From positions 1-55,697 of the forward strand of contig CAYVQF010000036.1 in NCBI GenBank assembly GCA_964454015.1: a stretch of 55,697 bases of DNA. Direction: 5' to 3'. Under the pieces are notes generated by a model that was not told where the DNA came from, made no database searches, and saw only the letters and a program-made list of their open reading frames with translations. Within the stretch, counting starts at the first letter, position 1. Every line of letters starts with the position of its first letter. A program made the translations under genes and the position numbers. The DNA comes from CAYVQF01 sp964454015. Lineage in GTDB: Bacteria > Myxococcota_A > Bradymonadia > UBA4248. Of this stretch, positions 17,312-25,693 are shown in pieces.

Positions 17312-18868
17312 TCACAATGCCTGGTAAAACCAGAACCGGAACATGTTGATATCGCGATCCGCCGTCACCGCCTTCTGGCGCACCGTCAACACCTCCGCCG
17401 TCACGAACTCCTCATGAATGACAAAAGGCCAATTGCGCCAACGGAAACGCCTATCCGAGCCCGGACACTGGCTGATGCCCACGCGCTTCTCATTGACATA
17501 ATACTCGATCTCAAAATCGCCGCGCACATAGTCCATCCGGCGCAGAATCGCCAGCGGCCGATGGGGTGTCACATTCCGTATCTCAAACACGGCATAGCCA
17601 CCCTCATGGGCAATACCCGCATCTTCGACCACAGTCCCGTCGGGGTAACGTACCCTCTGTCGCGTTCGCCAAGAGTCCCGTGCCTCCTGAATCTGGAACT
17701 TGTGGCTCTCTTCGCTAGCCTTGTCCAAAATATCAATCCCATCCACCAACGTCCATTCAACCCCATCGACCATGATGGAATCTGGCATCTCGCCGCTGAT
17801 CTCCTTGACCTTCTCCCAATCACTCCCCAACTGCTGGCTCGACTCACCGTCGTCTTCCACAGCGGTCACCGCAGCTGGTTCTCCCGCAATATTTCCTAGC
17901 GACTCGCCGCCCTTCTCTTGGAACGACAGAATCTGCTCGAGACTATCAAACTTCGGCGCCCCACTCTCGTCGACCAAGGAGGGCTTCTCGCCCAAAAGAC
18001 CTCGGAACACCTCAACCGAATGCTTGAACTGGCCAAAGTCCTTCTTCGCCTTGATAGAAGGCTTGGAGGCTTCAATCTCGGTCACCACATCCCACTCGAG
18101 ATCACCGACGTTCGCCATCAAGGGCATGATATTCTGCGGACCAACGGCACCAGACTCCAAAAGCATCTCCATGGTCATCAAGCCTATGGCCACGGCATTG
18201 GCGCTCAACACCTTCTTGTCACGCGCCAAATTCGCAAAAAAGTCGCGCTGCTGACGCAACAACTTGCGCAAACGCAGCATCAAGTCCATCTGGATGTAGC
18301 CACCCGCGACGCCCGCCTGGGGTACATAACGCAGATCGATTTCATTGGGACCAGGAGCTGTCTCGTCTTTGGCGTCGGTGATGCGCTTGGCATCCTCCGT
18401 GAGGTAAATCCGACCGAGCTCAACCTCATTCCGAATATCAGGCTCGGTGATCGACAGATCCACCCGAGCTTTCTCCAGGATGCGGCGATGCCCTTTGAAG
18501 TCCAGGTTCTCCTTGTAGGCGATGAAATCCGTAAATTCCTCAACGTATTTGGCCACCACATAGACCGTCAGCGGTAACTTGAAGTCACCTTTGTTGATGG
18601 TCTTGATCTCCGTCTCCCAAAGGACGATATCTTGCCCCACACCATCAATCGCATAACCCGGATAGACTTCTACCGACATATCAGGTCGTCCGCGCGCCCG
18701 GACCTTCATCTCCTGCCTGTAACCAGGAACGACGCCCGCACCGTGAAAACAACGGTTGTGAAGCTTGCGTTTCTCCACATGATAACGCTCAGCATCATTC
18801 CAATCCTTCGTCGTTGTCACGAAGCCCTTGAAAAAATTGATGCGCTTGAATCCCTGATCGTCCGACAT
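17312..18868 (-). CDS. conserved eCIS/phage-tail-cluster protein (518 aa), possible distal baseplate or fibre protein
   Basis: ATG 18868 (MSDDQGFKR) follows GGGGAG and is preferred over an ATG six codons upstream. The N-terminal ~110 residues (GFVTTTKDWNDAERYHVEKR, then HGAGVVPGY and VYPGYAIDGVGQDI) resemble a domain I associate with proteins at the 3' end of phage-tail-like clusters, though I cannot name it. The middle is helical with an acidic linker. The C-terminal ~130 residues look like a beta sandwich (GGYAVFEIRNVTP...FEIEYYVNEKRV). Its place after gpI corresponds to where tail fibres lie in eCIS clusters, so receptor binding or baseplate decoration is a reasonable guess. No signal peptide. 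Confidence 0.75.
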   Translation of the reverse strand: MSDDQGFKRINFFKGFVTTTKDWNDAERYHVEKRKLHNRCFHGAGVVPGYRQEMKVRARGRPDMSVEVYPGYAIDGVGQDIVLWETEIKTINKGDFKLPLTVYVVAKYVEEFTDFIAYKENLDFKGHRRILEKARVDLSITEPDIRNEVELGRIYLTEDAKRITDAKDETAPGPNEIDLRYVPQAGVAGGYIQMDLMLRLRKLLRQQRDFFANLARDKKVLSANAVAIGLMTMEMLLESGAVGPQNIMPLMANVGDLEWDVVTEIEASKPSIKAKKDFGQFKHSVEVFRGLLGEKPSLVDESGAPKFDSLEQILSFQEKGGESLGNIAGEPAAVTAVEDDGESSQQLGSDWEKVKEISGEMPDSIMVDGVEWTLVDGIDILDKASEESHKFQIQEARDSWRTRQRVRYPDGTVVEDAGIAHEGGYAVFEIRNVTPHRPLAILRRMDYVRGDFEIEYYVNEKRVGISQCPGSDRRFRWRNWPFVIHEEFVTAEVLTVRQKAVTADRDINMFRFWFYQAL

Positions 18869-18955
18869 CCCTCTCCCCAATCGCATGCGTCAATTGGCTA
18901 CGGATACAGCCACCAAAGCCGTGACCATAGCATTGATTCCGAAAAAATGTGAGGC

Positions 18956-19849
18956 CTATTCCTCCCCCGGAAGTCGTTCGACTTCTGCCTCGCCAACATC
19001 CACAATCTCCTCGCCCGAGCCAATCACATAGCCAGCGTCCTCGTCACCCACCACCAACTGGAACTCGCTGAGCTGAACCCGCCTGCCTTTGAAACGCAAA
19101 AAGTACATCGAGTGCGCCGGTTTCTCAGAGCGTATGATGTCATGCATCTTGATGATGAGTTGATCATCAACCTCTTCCGGCTCCAACGGAATCTCAACGA
19201 TAAAGCAATGCGCCCTGTTGACCGGAGGAAATATGGTAGAATCCACATCCATCGTGCTGTGCACGCCTATCTGAAATCCCTTGAACGGCCACGCATTTTC
19301 TACAATGTCTGGCTCAACACCCACAAAGTAAGAAAGATAAAGCTTTAGACCCTTGACCGTGCCGCGTATCCTGTAATAGTCCACCGCCCGACGCAATAAA
19401 TAACGCTTCTTCTCCTCAGGCCAGTTCTCGTCGAGAACAAAGGCGACCCAACTCGACAACCAAGGAAGAAATTCCGCCGGCGTCTCATATGGCTTGAAAA
19501 GAGAGGGCAACCCATCCAGAACACCGTGCATGTCGTCATAAAAATGCCTGAACACCCACAGATAATCGCGTAAAAAATGATTGCCCTCGTAAATGCTCGA
19601 TCGATATATGCCCGGCAAATAGTCACAAAATGACCGCTGGGCTACCACCAACACAGGCACCAAATCACTATCGACAATCTGCCCCTTGCTCGGCTCCTGA
19701 CCGATGATGTGCATGGGGCGCTCGTAACTCTCCTCATATCTCACGTCAGGGGTTGGAAAACCCATGATCTCCAATAACAGCTTCGCGTTGCGAAGTGTTA
19801 AGCCGTTCAAGTCTGGTACCCGAAGCTTTCGCTTTATCTGCTCTCGCAT
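18956..19849 (-). CDS. tail protein I-like baseplate protein with N-terminal PASTA domain
   Basis: Residues about 80-250 match the P2 gpI-like tail/baseplate family (YLPGIYRSS...FLRDYLWVFRHFYDDMHGVLD, LPWLSSWVAFVLDENWPEEKKR, YRIRGTVKGLKLYL). This protein joins the wedge gpJ subunit in contractile tails. Residues 1-72 form a PASTA-like unit (VPDLNGLTLRNAKLLLE...EPSKGQIVDSD...VPVLVV), a fold normally found in peptidoglycan-sensing kinases and PBPs. The C-terminal ~50 residues are acidic. The gene lies 41 bases after gpJ. The PASTA fusion could position the baseplate on the cell wall, but that is an inference. Confidence 0.88.
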   Translation of the reverse strand: MREQIKRKLRVPDLNGLTLRNAKLLLEIMGFPTPDVRYEESYERPMHIIGQEPSKGQIVDSDLVPVLVVAQRSFCDYLPGIYRSSIYEGNHFLRDYLWVFRHFYDDMHGVLDGLPSLFKPYETPAEFLPWLSSWVAFVLDENWPEEKKRYLLRRAVDYYRIRGTVKGLKLYLSYFVGVEPDIVENAWPFKGFQIGVHSTMDVDSTIFPPVNRAHCFIVEIPLEPEEVDDQLIIKMHDIIRSEKPAHSMYFLRFKGRRVQLSEFQLVVGDEDAGYVIGSGEEIVDVGEAEVERLPGEE

Positions 19850-19890
19850 GCCGTGATCCTACAAGCACCTCGACCCTGGACAAAGAAGGC

Positions 19891-22800
19891 TTACAGAATG
19901 CGCTCCCGCGCCTTCTCAGTAATATCGACATTCACCAAATAGGGCAGCCCTTTCGGGCCCAGCTTGATCTGCTCGACAAAGACCTTACGATCCTCATCGT
20001 AAATGCGTATCTTGTCAACAAAGTCAACACCTTCCACATCCTCGACCACATGATACAGATCCACCTTCAGCACGTTGCGACCAAATGACCAGCCCTTGCC
20101 ATCCCTACCACCCAAGATGGGGTGCAAAAACTTGCGCAGAGCCGTCTCGATGTCCCGCTTCAAACGCTCGCTTGAGCCCGTCGTGGAACGGATCACCTCG
20201 AGGTTGACCGAAATCTCCGTGTACTCCGGTTTCTCAACATTGACCTTCACCGTGACCAAACGACGCTCATCCAAAGACGCCTTCACCCGCCGCAGCAATT
20301 CTGTGGTTGGCACCAACTTCTGGGTGAAGTCCTGCCGAGCATCATCAAACTTCGGCACCACAATCACGCACACCTCACCCTCTCGCTCCGTCGAAGGTAA
20401 ACAATGGGTTCGCGCAATCGCGTTCGAAGCCTGCAAAGACAACCACTCAAAATCCTCTTTGGTCACTGCCCGATAGCGACTCTTAATCACGTACGGGCCC
20501 CGCTGCTTCACTTCCTCGATGCTCTCGATGTCGCTCCCACCCTTGGCACTATAGTGGTTCGTCACACCATCGATGTATGCGATGGACTGCCTAATGGTCG
20601 TCGCTTGATTCGGACCGATGTTGCCCTTCACCCCACCGCCTACACGATAACGAGTACTGCGCACATTCTGGTCCAGCTTCGCGACCATCATCCCGCGTCG
20701 CCCATCGCCAAAGGTGATCCGGCCATCAATCCTATCGAGCGTGTAGTGCCTACTCCGCGCTGTCGAAGCATAAAAACTGTCCACGCGCATCCAGCGTATC
20801 CAAACGCCATCACCACGCGTGTCTTCCTCCGTTATCTTGTTGCCAAAGGCCGCCCGGATCTCTTCGAGCTCCTCGCTCGGCGGCATCTCCTTCTCCCGCA
20901 CCCAAATCTCCTCGCCCTCCAAGACCGGTCGGTTCAAAAACGTGAACGACTCATTGGGCGTCCCACGACCACTCCCCAAAATCTCAAAACGCAGCGTGCG
21001 CCTGTTCTCCGCCTCAACCGTATTCATCAATATATGGTCGATGCGTGGCTGCTCCTCATAGCCACCCATTTCAAGCCGAGCTCGTACCCAAAACAGGCTC
21101 TCGCCAAACTTCTTCGTTGGCGTCATGTCCTTGGGCCCAACAAACTCCACAAAGCCGCTCTCAGTAAAGGCACGCGTCGCGTCCTGCACACCTAGGTCGT
21201 TCCATACCTTGCCGTTCCAGTACTCCCAAACGACCTTGCGATCCCCATAAAACAACTCCTCCATCCTCTTGTAGTAGCTACGAAGATTGTCGTCGTGCTC
21301 ACGAACCAACTCCAAGCTCGTCTTGGCCACGACATTAATGAATAGTTGCACGTAATCGTTGGGGAATGGCCCATCGAAGCCCAAGTAGAGCGCCGGACTC
21401 TCATCGGGAATCGGTTCGAACACCTGCACGTGCTTCAGTTCCTGCCCCGCAGCCTCCGTCACATCCACATAACGGAAATCATTGTACGTCAGCACTCGCT
21501 CGGGACAGCGATTGTCCTCTTCGTACTTCAAACGCAGCGCCCGAAAATGCGGAGGCCGAAGCGGCCTCTCGTCATGCCAGGTCCACTTCTCACCATCCAA
21601 AACGTAGGTCCCTGGGACGCCATAATCACCACTCACGATTCGCGCACGTACCCAGAAACTCTCCAAATCCGACACCGTCGTGGGCCCGACATCTTCCGGC
21701 ATCCGAAAACTCACGGTCCCACTCTTGGTCAAAGCATAGGTCGAGTCATCAAACTCCGTACCTTTCAACACTTCATCGACGCCTTTGGCAGTACACACAC
21801 CGAAGCGCTGCCACTGACGACCATCATAATACTCCCAAGCCACCTTGAGATTCTCTGAGGCCGAGGGCGTTGTCGATGAAGCCGCGTCGCTCAACTCGAA
21901 GTCAAAGCGTACCCGCGCGCCAGCGTGCCCGAGAAGCTCCCGACTCGCCACGTAAAAACAACTGTCTTCCTTGGGATCCTTCTGGAAAGGATAAAAATTC
22001 TTGCTCAAGTCCAAGGGGATGTACAACTCGCCCTCGATCGCCGTCAGCGCAGCCTCAGGCACCACCCCTTCTCCAAGAACCTCGACGCGGACCTTCACCT
22101 GATCCACCACCGTCATCGATGGATCACGCGGCACATCCACCAAACGACCTCTTACCCAATAGCCCTCGATGCCATTGACAACGGTCGGCTCCATCTCATC
22201 AACGCCCTCGAAAGCGATCCAGCCCATCTCGAGCTCCTGGCTGGACACGCTAAACTCTCGCCATCGATGGCCGTTCCAGTACTCCCACTCACACAGAGCA
22301 GGAAAATCCGTATCCGGGCTCTCGGGCGTCGAAAATCCGAGAATTAGCAGCGCCTCCTCACTCAACGACTCAAGGTTCCCATCGCAAACATAGACCATCC
22401 GCTCGATGCGTTGGCAACCCATGAACACTTCAAAGGACTGTCCCGGACGGCCATGGATATAGGGCGTATTGTCCGCATATATCTCATGAAACTGAGTGTA
22501 GCATCGCGCCAACTGGTTTGGGAGAACCAGCAAATCCTTCACCGTCTCAAAAACAATCGGCGCCTCATCACCCTTATAATCAGTCGCGACGCTGGTCCCG
22601 TTCGGAACGACCTGAAAATTCTTCGCCCCTGGCACCAATGAGAAGGTCAGCAACACCCGCGACGGCTGCGGTGGTTGCAAATCAATCCCCATTAAATCCA
22701 AAAATGCCAAGAAGTTCTTGTCTGTTACCTTATTCAAACGGTAGATCGTCATCTCCATCAACCACGCAAACAACTCTATCAGCGTGATCCCCGGATCCGA

Positions 22801-22905
22801 CGGATTGTGGTTTGTCCACTCAGGACAATACTTCGGCACCAGACTAATCGCTTCCTGAACAAGCGCTTCCCAACTACGATCGTCCAGATTCGGCACCGGT
22901 ATCAT
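19891..22905 (-). CDS. gpJ/gp6-like large baseplate wedge protein (Pvc11/Afp11-type)
   Basis: The 1004-residue protein starts with MIPVPNLDDRSWEALVQEA and a helix containing NPSDPGITLIELFAWLMEM, the hallmark of large baseplate J-like proteins of contractile injection systems. Repeated WEYWNGxxW segments and SFWVRARL strands in the middle form inserted beta domains. The C-terminal third (IDGRITFGDGRRG, RYRVGGGVKGNIG, RAVTKEDFEWLS, TVKVNVEKPEY, LDERR) is the conserved wedge core. Length is near that of other eCIS members. Its ATG overlaps the gp25 stop by four bases, so translation is coupled. It forms the wedge ring with gp25 and gpI. Confidence 0.95.
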   Translation of the reverse strand: MIPVPNLDDRSWEALVQEAISLVPKYCPEWTNHNPSDPGITLIELFAWLMEMTIYRLNKVTDKNFLAFLDLMGIDLQPPQPSRVLLTFSLVPGAKNFQVVPNGTSVATDYKGDEAPIVFETVKDLLVLPNQLARCYTQFHEIYADNTPYIHGRPGQSFEVFMGCQRIERMVYVCDGNLESLSEEALLILGFSTPESPDTDFPALCEWEYWNGHRWREFSVSSQELEMGWIAFEGVDEMEPTVVNGIEGYWVRGRLVDVPRDPSMTVVDQVKVRVEVLGEGVVPEAALTAIEGELYIPLDLSKNFYPFQKDPKEDSCFYVASRELLGHAGARVRFDFELSDAASSTTPSASENLKVAWEYYDGRQWQRFGVCTAKGVDEVLKGTEFDDSTYALTKSGTVSFRMPEDVGPTTVSDLESFWVRARIVSGDYGVPGTYVLDGEKWTWHDERPLRPPHFRALRLKYEEDNRCPERVLTYNDFRYVDVTEAAGQELKHVQVFEPIPDESPALYLGFDGPFPNDYVQLFINVVAKTSLELVREHDDNLRSYYKRMEELFYGDRKVVWEYWNGKVWNDLGVQDATRAFTESGFVEFVGPKDMTPTKKFGESLFWVRARLEMGGYEEQPRIDHILMNTVEAENRRTLRFEILGSGRGTPNESFTFLNRPVLEGEEIWVREKEMPPSEELEEIRAAFGNKITEEDTRGDGVWIRWMRVDSFYASTARSRHYTLDRIDGRITFGDGRRGMMVAKLDQNVRSTRYRVGGGVKGNIGPNQATTIRQSIAYIDGVTNHYSAKGGSDIESIEEVKQRGPYVIKSRYRAVTKEDFEWLSLQASNAIARTHCLPSTEREGEVCVIVVPKFDDARQDFTQKLVPTTELLRRVKASLDERRLVTVKVNVEKPEYTEISVNLEVIRSTTGSSERLKRDIETALRKFLHPILGGRDGKGWSFGRNVLKVDLYHVVEDVEGVDFVDKIRIYDEDRKVFVEQIKLGPKGLPYLVNVDITEKARERIL

Positions 22906-23303
22906 AGGTCTTCCTCACGACGCAAATAGAACGGGTAAACCATGTTCTCGCGCTTATTTAGTGCGCGCACTACATAGGATATCATGACATTCATTCGATT
23001 CGGCTCGTCCTCGTCGGGCCCTGCCTGTACCTCGATGTCCTTGATTCGAGGCTCATACTGAATCAAAGACTCTTTCACCGCTGACTCGACGCGCGCCGCC
23101 GTGACCCTGTTGTTGGGTTGAAAAACCAAATCGTGGATGGAACACCCAAACTCCGATCGGTACAGCCTCTCACCCTTGGCAGTCCCCAGAACGATCTTGA
23201 TTGACTGCTCGACGTTTTCCTCGTCACGGCTCATAGAAACCGAACCGTCCGGATCGACACGCAGAGGGAAACTAAAGCCGCTTCCTATGAAACTCTTAGC
23301 CAC
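22902..23303 (-). CDS. gp25-like baseplate wedge protein (Pvc9/Afp9-type)
   Basis: The start is GTG 23303, with GAGG seven bases upstream, giving a 133-residue product beginning MAKSFIGSGFSFPLRVD, which fits the GPW/gp25 family. Further motifs are EENVEQSIKIVLGT, GERLYRSEFGCSIHDLVF and the C-terminal VMISYVVRA. gp25 nucleates the sheath and is part of the inner wedge. It lies 35 bases after the zinc-ribbon gene and overlaps gpJ by four bases, giving the usual gp25-gpJ-gpI order. Confidence 0.95.
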   Translation of the reverse strand: MAKSFIGSGFSFPLRVDPDGSVSMSRDEENVEQSIKIVLGTAKGERLYRSEFGCSIHDLVFQPNNRVTAARVESAVKESLIQYEPRIKDIEVQAGPDEDEPNRMNVMISYVVRALNKRENMVYPFYLRREEDL

Positions 23304-23338
23304 TTTCGTACCTCGCCAAGCACAGCGTCCTGACAATG

Positions 23339-23530
23339 CTAGAAGGGATTCGTCCCTTCCACCCACTTGCCACAATGGTTGCACTTGATGAACACCCTCG
23401 CTTCATCAGATGTCACGTCAATGGTTTGCTTCTCGCAAAATGGACACACGTGCCCGTCAAGTCGACCGTTGACCACTTCGTCCAAAATGTCTTGCCACAT
23501 CGACAGCGCTTCGTAATCGTACTCGCCCAT
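23339..23530 (-). CDS. small zinc-ribbon protein within the baseplate genes
   Basis: The 63-residue protein has CPFC (29-32) and CNHC (50-53), a standard four-Cys zinc ribbon, after a short acidic helix. AGGGG lies ahead of the ATG. It is the first gene after the terminator that follows the hub gene, directly before gp25. Its place corresponds roughly to where eCIS clusters encode the spike or PAAR tip, but it has no PAAR motif. It could be a metal-containing baseplate cofactor, an assembly factor, or a regulator; the sequence does not decide. Confidence 0.8.
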   Translation of the reverse strand: MGEYDYEALSMWQDILDEVVNGRLDGHVCPFCEKQTIDVTSDEARVFIKCNHCGKWVEGTNPF

Positions 23531-23841
23531 ACTCAGCCCCTTGTTTCGTCATGCGACACTAGGTCCGCAGCATCTACCATACCTCTCAGCGCGCTAGAAT
23601 CCACTATCCGGCCCACAAACTCAAGCTGCATAGACCTTGACACTCGACACAGCCCCGACAAAGTATCACCTATGCCCTTCCTTCAACCCCTCTACCCTAG
23701 TCACACCTGGCGCTGACGCATCTTAGGCGACGCAGTGGTCCAGGATTAAACATCCCGGGCTCGCCCCCCCCCCCAAAAGATCTCCATCACCGACCTAGTG
23801 GCACCCCATCACAGCGTTAACCGTTTCCTCTGCACAAAAAA
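23531..23841. other. intergenic gap between hub and baseplate genes, no gene seen
   Basis: About 300 bases with stops in all frames on the coding strand and no recognisable protein. It contains an 11-C run at 23764-23774 and ends in the terminator of the hub gene. No convincing promoter was found for the downstream zinc-ribbon/gp25/gpJ genes, though one is expected given the terminator. In other contractile systems a spike (gp5/gpV) or PAAR gene often sits here. Confidence 0.6.
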
Positions 23842-23862
23842 AGGGCACCCATTGGGTGCCCT
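23836..23862 (-). terminator. rho-independent terminator after the gpD-like hub gene
   Basis: On the minus strand a perfect 9-bp stem AGGGCACCC/GGGTGCCCT with a 3-base loop (23842-23862) is followed by seven T (23842-23836). It lies about 20 bases past the hub gene stop and would end transcription before the zinc-ribbon gene. Confidence 0.92.
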
Positions 23863-23880
23863 TCTCCGCTGCTCGTTACT

Positions 23881-24969
23881 TTAGCGTCCAGAACGCCTTA
23901 TCTCAAACTCCGTCAGGTAGCCATTGCCTGGTCCTGCACCGATTCTGAGCTTGTGTACCGCGCGAGTGACATAGTACTCACCATCCATCTCGGTACCGAT
24001 GGCATCGATTTTCACCGTTTTCCCGGCCTTTATCCTGCCATCTCCCTCGCTGGCTCCGAAGCCGCTCATGAAGTTACCGGCACGCTCATTCAAAATCGAC
24101 CATGCCAGCTTCTCGGCTTCCTCGCACGACGCCACAGGCTGATTGCTCACCTGTATCACCGTCGCCGGGTTGTTCGCTGCAGCATATTCGGGTCCTGTCT
24201 TATTCCCTCCCATCGTCTGGCCGTGAACATCCTTGGCTCGACCAATGATCTCCTTTCTCGTCTTTGGATCGTAACCCCGAACCACCACCTCATCTACGAC
24301 ACCCATGGTTGAGCTGGCGAACTGACAGCGTTTCAACAAACGCCCCCCACCCGTTGCAGCGCCACCGATGTTGTTCTCATCCCAAATGAGGTCGCACACC
24401 GGGCCAGAAACCTCGGGCTTCTTGAAACGCAGATTGCGCCCTTCGACATCGACCTCAAAGCCAATGCGTTTGGCTCTCTCGAAGAGGAAGTCCATGTTCG
24501 TCACGTTGTTCTGCGCGACATAAGGATGAATGATCCCAGAGTCGTCGGCATCACATCCCAGTCCAGCTTCGCCTGCAAGGATCTGCGCAATATCTGAATC
24601 TTTGATCTTTTCCCAGGAGCGCCTGTGCCTTCCGCGCGACAACGCTTGCATACCATCGAACCCGCGGACCACAAACAGTTGCCGTCTGTACTCCCGCCTG
24701 AAAGATTCGACACCGGTAATGATTCCCTGCACGACCTCGTTGGTCCCCTCGCGGTGATACCCCAACTCGATCTTTGCGCTGTCGCCTTCTTTGATCTTCT
24801 GACTCTTCGTGAAGTAATCGTCTCGATCATCGAGCGATACTTTAAAAGAGTCTGGACCATCGGCCACACACTCCACCTCAATTTCAACGACCCGCTTCGC
24901 CATCTCTGGTGATGAAAAATCAACACCGCCAAGCGTCATCTTGAAATCTGGAGGATTCGTTGTGCTCAT
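23881..24969 (-). CDS. gpD/gp27-like tail hub protein (VgrG N-terminal type)
   Basis: ATG 24969 (MSTTNPPDFK) is chosen because GGAGGAG lies directly upstream. The 362-residue protein matches the phage late control gene D family, the gp27-like hub under the tube: FKVSLDDRDDYF, LGYHREGTNEVVQGIITGVE, VVRGFDGMQALSRGR, NMDFLFERAKRIGFEV and the late DGEYYVTRAVHKL region. Full Pvc8/Afp8 and VgrG proteins continue into a gp5-like OB fold and beta-helix spike. This one ends at P2-gpD length with no such extension, so the spike must be separate or absent. It lies 64 bases after the LysM protein gene. Confidence 0.9.
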   Translation of the reverse strand: MSTTNPPDFKMTLGGVDFSSPEMAKRVVEIEVECVADGPDSFKVSLDDRDDYFTKSQKIKEGDSAKIELGYHREGTNEVVQGIITGVESFRREYRRQLFVVRGFDGMQALSRGRHRRSWEKIKDSDIAQILAGEAGLGCDADDSGIIHPYVAQNNVTNMDFLFERAKRIGFEVDVEGRNLRFKKPEVSGPVCDLIWDENNIGGAATGGGRLLKRCQFASSTMGVVDEVVVRGYDPKTRKEIIGRAKDVHGQTMGGNKTGPEYAAANNPATVIQVSNQPVASCEEAEKLAWSILNERAGNFMSGFGASEGDGRIKAGKTVKIDAIGTEMDGEYYVTRAVHKLRIGAGPGNGYLTEFEIRRSGR

Positions 24970-25033
24970 GTTCTCCTCCACCCCGTCCTGCGATAGTCAG
25001 CGTCAAAGAAGGCTACAGCCTCTCGTCTTTCGC

Positions 25034-25693
25034 CTACAAAATCGGTGGTATCAATAACTTGGTTCCAGGCTCCAGTGCCAACGGATCGTCTACCTTGTTG
25101 GCATCAGCGATTCGCCGCCATTCCTTCGCATCGCGGTACTCTAACTCCGCAATGGCCTGCAGCGTCTCTCCTCGCTTGACCACCCGCATCTTGGCAACGT
25201 CAGGGCTGTTTCCTGACACTCCCACACCGGCAGCTTGCTTAAACCCTACCGTCGCCACGGCACGACAGGGAACTCCTGCAGGAGTGAACATCGTGTAACG
25301 CACTTTCACGCTCTCCACGACGCCCTCAAAGCCACCGGAGAAAATCGGACCGGCCCACTCTACCTTCACCTTCGGCGGTCGATGAAGACTCTCATCGACC
25401 AAAGCGAAGTTGAGCAGCTTATCCATATCTGGACGCACGTCTCCGTCGGTCTCGTACCGATCAAACATCAACTCAAGGCTAATGGTGATCGACTTCCCCG
25501 CGGTAAACTGCAGATCCGGATAGTCGCGGCCTTTGCCTGCCTGCTCAGCCCAACCAACTGACTTCGAATAAGCCAGCTCTTTGGGGTTAAGCATCGCCGA
25601 GACGCTGCCACCACCATCTATCCCGATGACCCTGACGGGGGTCACAGTGCCTTGCGGGAGCTTTCCTCCCATGGACTTGATGGACTCACCCAT
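25034..25693 (-). CDS. LysM-domain tube-baseplate connector (Pvc7/Afp7, gp53-like)
   Basis: Residues 1-160 match the contractile-injection tube-adaptor family (MLNPKELAYSKSVGWAEQ, SLELMFDRYETDGDVRPDMD, PPKVKVEWAG, VKVRYTMFTPAGVPCRA). Residues about 168-219 form a LysM unit (VKRGETLQAIAELEY...WRRIADANKVDD...KLLIPP). In eCIS this small LysM protein joins tube to hub. Its ATG overlaps the stop of the 1607-aa gene (TAATG) and GGAGGAGG provides the ribosome site, so the two are translationally coupled. Confidence 0.93.
   Translation of the reverse strand: MGESIKSMGGKLPQGTVTPVRVIGIDGGGSVSAMLNPKELAYSKSVGWAEQAGKGRDYPDLQFTAGKSITISLELMFDRYETDGDVRPDMDKLLNFALVDESLHRPPKVKVEWAGPIFSGGFEGVVESVKVRYTMFTPAGVPCRAVATVGFKQAAGVGVSGNSPDVAKMRVVKRGETLQAIAELEYRDAKEWRRIADANKVDDPLALEPGTKLLIPPIL

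Noticed and set aside
14326..23566. Shared 12-mer GACACTAGGTCC at 14326 and 23555
   Set aside because: A 12-base match is expected many times by chance in a window this size and the flanks differ.
23764..23774. 11-C run as a phase-variable tract
   Set aside because: It lies in a non-coding stretch away from a recognisable promoter, so no link to phase variation can be supported.
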